This document shows positions 55,096 to 62,441 of a stretch of DNA of 64,000 bases, piece by piece. The notes below the pieces were generated by a model that did not search any database, was not told where the DNA came from, and saw nothing but the letters and a program-made list of their open reading frames with translations. Source of the DNA: Sinorhizobium glycinis (lineage in GTDB: Bacteria > Pseudomonadota > Alphaproteobacteria > Rhizobiales > Rhizobiaceae); assembly GCF_001651865.1 (NCBI RefSeq), contig NZ_LPUX01000061.1, positions 434,001-498,000 on the forward strand, written 5' to 3'. The stretch's first letter is position 1. Each line of letters opens with the position of its first letter. The translations under genes and the position numbers were made by a program.

Positions 55096-55266
55096 TTACT
55101 GTCGCAGGCGGTTCTGTGCAGCTTCTCTGCAACCCTGCACCCGGCCTCGCAGTGGCAACGGACGAGAAACTGGCAGCGAGAAGGATGGCTCTCGTGGAGG
55201 GGGTACCTGTCGCGCCACGATAATCCGCCCAGGCGATTTAAGTTTGTAAGAGGCCTGGCTCAGCAT
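55096..55266 (-). CDS. Possible small Pro/Arg-rich ORF, 56 residues
   Basis: The frame starts at an ATG (complement 55264-55266) behind an excellent ribosome site (AGAAGGAGAAAACC) and ends at TAA 55096. The product begins MLSQASYKLKSPGR and is rich in Pro and Arg, without known similarity. The ribosome site is the only real support; it could also be a leader peptide. Two perfect hairpins (55317-55335 and 55377-55398) lie upstream of it on the minus strand. Confidence 0.25.
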   Translation of the reverse strand: MLSQASYKLKSPGRIIVARQVPPPREPSFSLPVSRPLPLRGRVQGCREAAQNRLRQ

Positions 55267-55316
55267 GGTTTTCTCCTTCTGATGCCACTGCTGGTGGTGA
55301 GCTGCCTCTAAGGGAA

Positions 55317-55398
55317 GCCGCCGTCAAGCGGCGGCAATTGGAAGGGAGGGCTGGCGGACGGGGGCGTCAGGCCAATGTCGCAGGCGACTACCTGCGAC
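55317..55398. other. Two adjacent hairpins in a non-coding stretch
   Basis: GCCGCCG / CGGCGGC (7-base stem, 5-base loop, 55317-55335) and GTCGCAGG / CCTGCGAC (8-base stem, 6-base loop, 55377-55398) occur within 80 bases in a gap. No T-runs follow. They could be part of a small structured RNA or a 5' leader for the small ORF at 55096-55266. Confidence 0.35.
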
Positions 55399-55483
55399 AG
55401 TGGCAACTGTTGAGTTAGAGAGCTAACAGCAGAGTAGAAATACGCGCAGTGCTGAAAGCCTTTCGCGCGTAGCCTTCGCGATC

Positions 55484-55834
55484 TTACAGTTCTTGGAATC
55501 GGTGAGTTCCATGAAACCCCGCCGACTCATTTGAAACCCATAGCCAAGTGAGAACATACGCGCCGCTGGGCGTCCGCTCTGTCGGTCCATTGCAAGGTAC
55601 ATGGGTATAGTCGTCATGTGCGTTGGCTGCCTGTCGAAATCTTTCGCCGTCGGGGTGCGGTTTTTCCGTTAACTTATCCCGGATAATTCCGGGGCCAATT
55701 AGATCAATAATCCGGCTGACTTCATGTTCGTCCAGTTCCACCCACATACCATCGCCCACAACTCGATACCTGATAGGCTCGGTTGAATTTTTGTTGGCGG
55801 CAATAAAAAAGTTGGATGACGGCGAATCCGGCAA
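55484..55834 (-). CDS. Hypothetical protein, 116 residues
   Basis: A short soluble protein starting MPDSPSSNFFIAANKNS, with DGMWVELDEHEVSRIIDLIG in the middle and a Trp/Tyr-containing C-terminus. No family is recognised and the ribosome site is weak. Amino-acid composition looks like a real protein and competing frames are poorer. Confidence 0.5.
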   Translation of the reverse strand: MPDSPSSNFFIAANKNSTEPIRYRVVGDGMWVELDEHEVSRIIDLIGPGIIRDKLTEKPHPDGERFRQAANAHDDYTHVPCNGPTERTPSGAYVLTWLWVSNESAGFHGTHRFQEL

Positions 55835-56036
55835 GGTAGCGGGATAGATTTTTGACTTTGAGTACGAAGCGTGCTAGTCGCGATGGACCATCTGAAAGGA
55901 TGGCGAGCGTGATTGAGGTGCCCCGCTCGATAATGATCAGAAGCATCCCGCGTAGCGCTTCACGGCCGGATCGTAAAGATCAAGTAGTGGACGACTAGGC
56001 AGCGGCTAGTCCTTCGACCTTGCGTCGTCGCATTAG
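55835..56036. other. Gap before bidirectional terminator
   Basis: About 200 bases without a supported gene. Confidence 0.35.
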
Positions 56037-56063
56037 AAAGCAGGCCTACAGGCCTGCTTTTTT
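56037..56063. terminator. Intrinsic terminator, probably bidirectional
   Basis: AAAGCAGGCC / GGCCTGCTTT form a 10-base perfect stem with a TACA loop, followed by TTT. The A-run on one side and T-run on the other allow termination in both directions, including after the leftward gene at 56132-56938. Confidence 0.75.
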
Positions 56064-56131
56064 GTTTTCCCGGGCGACAGAGCAAGAGCGATGTGCAATT
56101 CGAGGGGCGCAGAAGAAGGGCGGTACAGCAG

Positions 56132-56938
56132 CTAATCACTTTCGCACGGTCGGTGGACGGCGGCTGGATGACCATCCTTGCGCAAAACCAGAGTTGCTAC
56201 CTCTGGATAGCGCCAAGGTAGCTCCGTCACAAAATCCTGCAGTTGCTCCAAGAGTGATTCATCCAGCTCTCTGTAGCCTCCAGACGCGACCTGTAAAAAG
56301 GGCCTCGCTGATCCCCCGAATCCGTCCATTCGCCAGTTTTCTATGTCCGCCGAATAGCCCCCAAGGAGGGAGAGTGGCCTCTCGTCATGATCCACGAGCC
56401 ATTGGTTGACGATTTGCATCAGGTAGGGCGGATGAAACGGTTCGGACCGATCGTGAATGGTATCGGCCGAGACCTCATAGTTTGACATCATCAGAGCGAT
56501 AGTGGTTGTAGAAGATTGGTCTTGCTGCACTTCAGTGCCCGGCGATCCGCGCGAATCCATCGGCGATGGGCGGAATACCTGAGCTGGATCGCCATCGTGG
56601 CAGGTTATCAGGACAACTGCCTTCGATTCAACCCAAGGTAGAGAGCAGATGAATCTGTGCAGCTTTGGCAACAGGTCTAGGCCAAGGTTCCGGTAGCCGC
56701 CGGAAGCGATCAAAAGGTTCGATGGTAAGGAGCCTGCGAAACCTGAGATGTCGATAGTAGTCGTGTCGAAACTTTTCCCGGTGAGGAGAGCCAGCGGTTT
56801 CAACGCCCGGCAAGCTAGCCATTCGTTAATGCGCTTGAATAGGTCAGGAGTTGGCTTTTCCCCGTCCGGGGTGGTGCTATATCCGGTCGTCAACTCGCGT
56901 GTCGACATGAAAAGTGTGATGGAGGTGTTGGAACTCAT
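56132..56938 (-). CDS. Hypothetical protein built of two tandem repeats, 268 residues
   Basis: Residues about 28-123 and 168-263 are repeats of one domain. Aligned landmarks are INEWLACRALKPLALLTG with VNQWLVDHDERPLSLLGG, ISGFAGSLPSNLLIASGGYR with MDGFGGSARPFLQVASGGYR, and LHRFICSLPWVESKAVVLI with LQDFVTELPWRYPEVATLVL. A Ser/Gln-rich linker joins them. No signal peptide or membrane helix is present and no family is recognised. Its fold and role are unknown; paired small domains of this kind occur in immunity or adaptor proteins, but nothing here shows that. Confidence 0.65.
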   Translation of the reverse strand: MSSNTSITLFMSTRELTTGYSTTPDGEKPTPDLFKRINEWLACRALKPLALLTGKSFDTTTIDISGFAGSLPSNLLIASGGYRNLGLDLLPKLHRFICSLPWVESKAVVLITCHDGDPAQVFRPSPMDSRGSPGTEVQQDQSSTTTIALMMSNYEVSADTIHDRSEPFHPPYLMQIVNQWLVDHDERPLSLLGGYSADIENWRMDGFGGSARPFLQVASGGYRELDESLLEQLQDFVTELPWRYPEVATLVLRKDGHPAAVHRPCESD

Positions 56939-57455
56939 TGAACGTCTCTATGGTAATCACTACTAAAAAGTATTTCTCTGATATTGTTCGGCCGCAACTG
57001 GTTGGCCGATTGGAACAGCGGCAATGCTAAGGATACGTCTCAACTTACTACTTGGCCTTGTCGATTGTCTCAGCTTCTCGCTGGAAAGTGCTCAGTCGTC
57101 GATGATCTCGCCATCTTCTCGGACTTCCACGCATTCAGGATGGTCTGTCCGAGAAAGCTGGAAAAGGACGACAGACTTCGCTCTCGATCCCAGATCGAGG
57201 CTGAGATCAATGCACTTTGTTTCCACGGCCACGGTCTGAAGCGCTTCCTCTTCTCCGAGCTCGAAACGGCTCGATCAAAGAGAGAACCAATCGTGCAGTC
57301 GGAATTTATCGGCGGCAAGTTTCTCAGACCACAACTTCATGGGCGTTGTCACGACATCCGCCAAAGATCCCACAGATCTTGAATTCCCTTGCGGCCGCTT
57401 GTTTTCCGGGCGACGATTCGTGTATCGCAATTGGATACCGGTTTCCGGTCTCAGG
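56939..57455. other. Gap with weak overlapping frames
   Basis: About 500 bases. Frames on both strands (56984-57382 plus, 57070-57318 minus) overlap and neither has a ribosome site or recognisable similarity, so no gene is called. Confidence 0.35.
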
Positions 57456-58064
57456 ATGAGCCAAGCAAACTCCGTCTATACGCTGAACTTCGAAAGCATT
57501 TCGCAACTCAAAGCAACATCAGGGCTCCAAACCTCGACCTACACAGGAACGCTTCTGGCAAGTGGGCTCGATGCGTCCTTCGAGATCCTTCACGGTAAGA
57601 TCCGATTCTTCCTGGATGGAGTGGAGGACAGCCCCGACGGCGCGTTCGGCGGCCAAATACGTCGATATGAGCGAGCGATTATGAATGCGGTAAGCGTGCG
57701 GAGCAGCACGCACCGCTCCGTGATTTGCGGGAAATGGCACGTTCCGGGACGAGACTATAGTCCGCTTTTCATACCGTACGTGACCCGCGAGTTCCTTCCG
57801 AGCGGGGAGGTCGCCTCCCGGCGCTATAGCCTTGAAATCTTTGATTATGATGAGCTCGATAATGGGGGCACGATTGGATGCACTTTACATGACTGTAGCG
57901 AGATCTATCGCCCGCTTCATGTGGTAGCGAAAAATACTCTTAATCGTGCAGAAGAATATCTTCTGGCAGGTGAAGCGTGCCCAATAGAAGGAGTGATTTG
58001 GTATCCAGACACAGCCACTGCTGACCTGCCGATTGTGGTAAGCCGACCGTCCTCCTGGAGATAG
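57456..58064 (+). CDS. Hypothetical protein, 202 residues
   Basis: Starting at ATG 57456 (MSQANSVYTLNFESISQ), a soluble protein with beta-rich character: SVICGKWHVPGRDYSPLFIP and YSLEIFDYDELDNGGTIGC. The frame extends upstream to 57339, but that part is low in complexity and the ATG is preferred. No family recognised. Confidence 0.55.
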   Translation: MSQANSVYTLNFESISQLKATSGLQTSTYTGTLLASGLDASFEILHGKIRFFLDGVEDSPDGAFGGQIRRYERAIMNAVSVRSSTHRSVICGKWHVPGRDYSPLFIPYVTREFLPSGEVASRRYSLEIFDYDELDNGGTIGCTLHDCSEIYRPLHVVAKNTLNRAEEYLLAGEACPIEGVIWYPDTATADLPIVVSRPSSWR

Positions 58065-58239
58065 TCACGCTAAGGACGAAAGCTCCCGGACTAGCAAATC
58101 AAAGGTTTTTTAAGGTCGGCTCCGACGCGCTCAGCGAGATGACGGTGAAGTACCTGCTCACAGCTCCGCCCGACATGTGGCCATTCGTTGGTGGCCCGTA
58201 TGGATCTGATGGTCCCTCAATTCCAAGCGGTTGGTTTGC

Positions 58240-58629
58240 TTACGCGTTGCGGGTCGGAACCTCCGCCACTGACCTACTTTTTCGATTTTTCGAGATCGGC
58301 ATCACATCGAAATACTTGGACCGCTGATGAGACGGCATTAGCCGGATCAGATTCCAGAAAAATTCACTGACTGCGGCCTCCTTGGTGGGGAGCGTTGAGG
58401 TGGCCGTCCAAGTTTTCCGTCCACCCCGCCGCCGGGCGAGTACGACCCATTTGTCAGCCTCGGTTTCGTGCGGCTCGAACTGGAGCCCTACGCGAAACAG
58501 AAACAGCTCAACCAGATGAGGAAGCTCTCCCTTTCGTGTCCCTTTCCCCCCGAACGGCTCCATGTTGAGTTTGAACACCCGCCCGTTGGAAAGATCGGAG
58601 GGCGTAATTTCCGGATAGTGAAGTGGCAT
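58240..58629 (-). CDS. Hypothetical protein, 129 residues
   Basis: The frame begins MPLHYPEITPSDLSNGRVFK after a fair ribosome site (AAGGACACCTT). It is basic and Trp-rich in the middle (DKWVVLARRRGGRKTW) and ends with a positively charged tail. No known domain is visible. It stands alone between gaps. Confidence 0.5.
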   Translation of the reverse strand: MPLHYPEITPSDLSNGRVFKLNMEPFGGKGTRKGELPHLVELFLFRVGLQFEPHETEADKWVVLARRRGGRKTWTATSTLPTKEAAVSEFFWNLIRLMPSHQRSKYFDVMPISKNRKSRSVAEVPTRNA

Positions 58630-59513
58630 AAGGTGTCCTTAGATGATCGTGAAAAGTTGGAAGAGTCTTGAGGAAGCGTGTCAAAATGGCTGCTTCCGTG
58701 GTGATGGAGACGAGACAGACGCTAAGTCAAATCGAGGCGTCTGGGGGACTCGCGTATAGTCGAAATCTCCAGACACCAACTGGTCGAAGGTCCACTCTTG
58801 TCCGTCCTCGCACAGAAAGAGCATATTCCCTTCGCGTTCTAAAGTCCGCTGAGTATCCCAGTGGATCTCGCTTTCACCAGAGTATTCAGGGTCGTGGCTT
58901 TCTGGTCTATGCCCAGTATCAGCGCCGTCGCGAGAAACGGTTTCAGCAGTGCCGACAATGCGAGTCCGTTAGGGGACAGGTATACCTTCGATGAGCTCAT
59001 GTCTGGATCAGCCCGTTGCTTCATCATCATTGTCGGCTGATTTTTCGATCGGCGGCAAGCGAATGTTGCAAGTGAGACGCGCTTGGTAGACGGCGTCTAT
59101 GTTTCGTCGGTCGATCAGGGACCGGCAGCCCATGCGGTGAAAATGAGGAAGTGATCGGAGCGAAGCGACTTTTGGTGCGGCAAACAACGCAGCTTGGGCG
59201 GCCGGAACAGTAATGTGGTCAATCACCTTGTCCGCGAAATCGGTGTTCTTATAGGTCCGGCTAAGGTCTTTCGTCAGCACCGTCACTTTTGGCTGCCCGC
59301 TAGCGGCACCGTCACCACCGCAAAGGTGTCGTCGAACCCATCACCTGTGCAGGCGCTGGTAGGAAAGTGAGCGCTTTCGCGCAGGTGAAGGCATCCAGTC
59401 GGCAATCGCCGAAAGACTGGCCAGGTTTGCCCTGCTCGACGGACGTGTTCCAGTCCCCGCGCAGGTGGCCGATGCCTTTCTCCGGATCAATCGCGTGTCT
59501 GCGGGGGTCCAGG
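58630..59513. other. Gene-poor stretch
   Basis: Nearly 900 bases. Minus-strand frames at 58839-59030 and 59008-59286 overlap each other and plus-strand frames overlap them; none shows a motif or good ribosome site. They may be decayed genes. Confidence 0.35.
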
Positions 59514-59702
59514 TCAATACTGCGGGCGTGCCTCATCGCTCGATTCCCATTCCGGGCGATGCTCGTAGCAAAACCATTTCGGTTCGCTTCGCCCCACTGC
59601 GAAGCCGAAGCTGCCCCACTTCTTGCAGTCCGGTTGCTCGCACCAATGAACCCAAAGAACCGTATCGCTTCGCGTGTTTCCCGATATCCGTTCGTCACTC
59701 AT
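59514..59702 (-). CDS. Small cysteine-containing protein, 62 residues
   Basis: The start is ATG at complement 59700-59702, behind AAGGAACCTGCG. The core WCEQPDCKKWGSFGF and WFCYEHRPEW has three Cys and one His in a C-x4-C...C-x2-H pattern, suggesting one zinc site. Small proteins of this pattern are common in rhizobia. Function unknown. Confidence 0.6.
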   Translation of the reverse strand: MSDERISGNTRSDTVLWVHWCEQPDCKKWGSFGFAVGRSEPKWFCYEHRPEWESSDEARPQY

Positions 59703-59816
59703 CGCAGGTTCCTTCGCCAAGCCGACCAGCGGGCGCCTATCTTGCCAGCCGAAAATCTGTGGAACTCGCACGCGGCTGTCATTGTTCTCTGTTTGTTCTT
59801 GTACTATTTGGCGATC

Positions 59817-60083
59817 ATGGTCGAGACAATCGGTGAAGCTTTCAGTCTGGGATGGCAGCTAAAGGCGCGGTGCGCGTATGGCCATCGTGACGGAATGAAG
59901 TCCGTTCGCAGGTGCACGTGGAACTACGATCTCGACATGCTGACGCTGGTGGCCACGCGTGGCAGAGACTTCCCACTGTCGTTGGTCGCCAGCCGTCTTC
60001 GTTGCCCACGATGCGGCTCCAGGACGGTGACCGTCTTGTTCATGCCTCCGACGGAGGGCGACCGGCGGCGCGGGGCGGCATAG
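59817..60083 (+). CDS. Small conserved protein with CPRCGSR zinc-finger-like motif, 88 residues
   Basis: The frame from ATG 59817 reads MVETIGEAFSLGWQLKARCA near the start, has GMKSVRRCTWNYDLDMLTLV in the middle and ends with LRCPRCGSRTVTVLF. Similar proteins with this beginning and CxxCGSR end are widespread in rhizobia, without known function. No clear ribosome site; the frame is open upstream to 59367, but that part overlaps the minus-strand gene and is rejected. Confidence 0.65.
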   Translation: MVETIGEAFSLGWQLKARCAYGHRDGMKSVRRCTWNYDLDMLTLVATRGRDFPLSLVASRLRCPRCGSRTVTVLFMPPTEGDRRRGAA

Positions 60084-60416
60084 CTGATGGGTTTTGTGCT
60101 CCTGAAGAAGGCGACGGGCAGCGCTCCCTCGGGGAGGAGACGGGAGCGCTGCCTGCTCGGTCGACTCAGGGCATTGTGGAGGGTAAAAGCCGACCTCCTG
60201 TGTCGCTTTCGAGGCGACGGCAGCTAACGTCTTCCTATTCGGATGGTTCCCAAGAGGCATCAGTTCCGTTCCGGCAGTCTTGATCGGTTGGGTTGGCGGC
60301 CGCCCACGCATGGGCTTTGGAGCCGCTCGTGCGGTGATGCGCTTGAGCAAGATTCCGCGAGGGCTTGCCGCCCCTAGAACCGCTCCTATCCTATTTGATC
60401 ATCGAAGGAGGAAAGC
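60084..60416. other. Gap before the DUF3606-like gene
   Basis: About 330 bases without a supported gene; the last 50 probably contain the promoter of the next small gene. Confidence 0.35.
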
Positions 60417-60590
60417 ATGGCAGACGATCCGAAGAAGCAGGGCCGCGACCGCAAGTTTGCATCCACACAGGAGCATGAGGTCGCCTACATCGTGAAGACG
60501 GCCAAGGTCACGCGGCAGAAGGCGCTAAAGGCGATCCGGGAGGCTGGGCCGAGCCGTGTCAAGGTGATGGAGTATCTCGGAAAGAAATAG
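60417..60590 (+). CDS. DUF3606-like small protein, 57 residues
   Basis: ATG 60417 follows ATCGAAGGAGGAAAGC, an ideal ribosome site. The product starts MADDPKKQGRDRKFASTQEH and contains EVAYIVKTAKVTRQKAL and AIREAGPSRVKVMEYL. This resembles DUF3606, small basic proteins with a helix-turn-helix-like core that are common and often multi-copy in rhizobia. Function unknown; some are stress-induced. Confidence 0.8.
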   Translation: MADDPKKQGRDRKFASTQEHEVAYIVKTAKVTRQKALKAIREAGPSRVKVMEYLGKK

Positions 60591-60703
60591 CGCCCTCAGC
60601 TGCCTCGCGGCAGCCTTATCGTAAGGGGGCGATGGTTCACTCAATGAGGCTAATGGACTCAACCGCTAATATACGTAATCGTGCCCGGCTGAGGGGGTGC
60701 GAC

Positions 60704-61066
60704 ATGGGAACGGTTGTCGACTTTGATCCGCGCAAGCATCGCAAGCGGAAGGGGAAACATAATGGTCCATCTCCGCCGCGCTATGCTCGCAAGGTGTCAG
60801 TGAAGGCTCAGTTTCGCGAGTGGATTCCCGGTGTCGCTCTTGCGACGGGCGTTACCATCCTGGTCGCAGCAATGCTCACATCCCCAATGGCGTCCGGCAT
60901 CGGATGCGATATCAAAGGAAATGTCAGCACCACGGGCGAGCGGATATTTCACGTTCCCGGCCAAGAATATTATCGCGAGACGGTCGTTAATCCCCTGCTC
61001 GGGGAACGTTGGTTCTGCTCTGAAGAAGCGGCGCGTGAAGCCGGATGGCGGAAGGCTTATCGGTGA
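60704..61066 (+). CDS. Small membrane-anchored protein with sunset-like C-terminal domain, 120 residues
   Basis: The start is ATG 60704 (MGTVVDFDPRKHRKRKG), behind GAGGGGGTGC; upstream in-frame codons to 60632 are not needed. A basic N-terminus is followed by one membrane helix near residues 45-63 (WIPGVALATGVTILVAAMLT). The C-terminal region CDIKGNVSTTGERIFHVPGQ, then ERWFCSEEAAREAGWRKA, is a short domain seen at the ends of many envelope proteins. Role unknown. Confidence 0.75.
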   Translation: MGTVVDFDPRKHRKRKGKHNGPSPPRYARKVSVKAQFREWIPGVALATGVTILVAAMLTSPMASGIGCDIKGNVSTTGERIFHVPGQEYYRETVVNPLLGERWFCSEEAAREAGWRKAYR

Positions 61067-61099
61067 GGCGATTTCTCTAGTCTGCGCGTTAATTCGCGA

Positions 61100-62071
61100 A
61101 TGGTCAGAACATCCTCGAAAAAACCCACAGGCAGGCCGCCGCCCGACCCAATGCCGAGCCGCATCGATCCATGCTTGGCGATGCTCGTGGACAGGCCGCC
61201 CAAAGGGCCGCAGTGGTCCTTCGAAGTGAAATGGGACGGTTATCGGCTAGCAGCCCACATCGAGCCGGGCCAGGTCAGAATCATCACCCGGGGCGGCTAC
61301 GATTGGACTCCTCGATTTCCGGCCATTGCGGACGAGGCGCGTCTGATTCCGCTCCAAACCGCCATCCTTGACGGCGAAGCGGTCGTGCTCGATGAGCAGG
61401 GGCGCTCCGATTTCGGAATGCTTCAACGTGCGCTCGGCCGAAGGCCTGCATTGCACGAGCCCGGCGAAATCATCCTCTTCGCCTTTGATGTTCTTTATCT
61501 CGACGGCTGCGACCTGCGCCGTCTGCCGCAGCGAGAACGGCGGCGGCTACTTGAACAAGTTCTCTCCGGTCAAACAGGTGCCGTCCGTCTTTCGGAAGAG
61601 GTGCAGGCGGATGGGGACGAATTCTACCGCGTTGCCTGCGAGCACGGTCTCGAAGGGATCATCGCCAAACATCGCGAGAAGCCTTATAGGTCCGGGCGCA
61701 CCGGAGACTGGCTGAAGATAACCTGCACACGCCGAGACACATTTGTGATCGTCGGCTACGAGCCATCTGTGTTGCCAGGCGCGATCGGTCGCCTGTTGCT
61801 CGCGGCCAAAAAAGATGAAAGCCTGGTTTATGTCGGCGGGTGCGGCACGGGTTGGAGCCAGCGCGAGTCGGTCGCGCTGCGCGAGTTGCTCGATGGGATC
61901 GTGACTGACGAGCCTCAGGTATCACTCAGGCGCAAGCGCGCTGTCTTCACGCAGCCGTTGCTCGTGGCGGAAGTCGAATATCGCGCTTGGACGGAAGACG
62001 GAAAGCTTAGGCATCCTTCGTTCAAGGGGATCAGGGAGAGGGCGGATGAAGCGGCGGTCTTCAACCTCTAG
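61100..62071 (+). CDS. ligD: ATP-dependent DNA ligase, LigD-type ligase domain alone
   Basis: 323 residues. The nucleotidyltransferase motif I with the adenylated Lys is FEVKWDGYRL (residues about 35-44). Later motifs include AILDGEAVV, FAFDVLYLDG, LEGIIAKH and DWLKITC, followed by an OB-fold domain (FVIVGYEPS, LVYVGGCGTGWS, YRAWTEDGKLRHPSFKGIRE). The polymerase and phosphoesterase domains of full LigD are absent, as in several rhizobial paralogs. With a Ku protein it could act in non-homologous end joining; no Ku gene is in the window. Confidence 0.9.
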   Translation: MVRTSSKKPTGRPPPDPMPSRIDPCLAMLVDRPPKGPQWSFEVKWDGYRLAAHIEPGQVRIITRGGYDWTPRFPAIADEARLIPLQTAILDGEAVVLDEQGRSDFGMLQRALGRRPALHEPGEIILFAFDVLYLDGCDLRRLPQRERRRLLEQVLSGQTGAVRLSEEVQADGDEFYRVACEHGLEGIIAKHREKPYRSGRTGDWLKITCTRRDTFVIVGYEPSVLPGAIGRLLLAAKKDESLVYVGGCGTGWSQRESVALRELLDGIVTDEPQVSLRRKRAVFTQPLLVAEVEYRAWTEDGKLRHPSFKGIRERADEAAVFNL

Positions 62072-62441
62072 CCTCCCCAACATGTACCGCGCCGATGCTT
62101 AGTACTAGGTCACCCAGCCTGGTTTATCTCTCCGCATTACTTGAAACTCCTTATGTTGACCGGAAATAGGCCTAAGAACTCGGCAATAATGCAGCAGAGT
62201 CGACTGATCAGCAAGACGGGCGACGACGATGCCTCAAAGAACCGCCTGGTTTCAGGCCGGGCCCCGCACGTGCTTGCCGTCTCCTGGTGCGATCGGCGCT
62301 TGACAGCCGGTAAAAACCAACCGAGCCTTTACACTGTCGCGATGGGGCGGCAAATTTGCGGTCATGACGGATGAAGACGCTCGCGCCATTGTAGCCTTTG
62401 CCAGCACTCGACTCGATCACTAGTTCGCCGATCACGCGGAG
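62072..62441. other. Intergenic region between convergent genes
   Basis: About 370 bases between the ligase and the AAA protease gene; only short frames on either strand, none supported. No clear terminator hairpin was identified. Confidence 0.35.
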
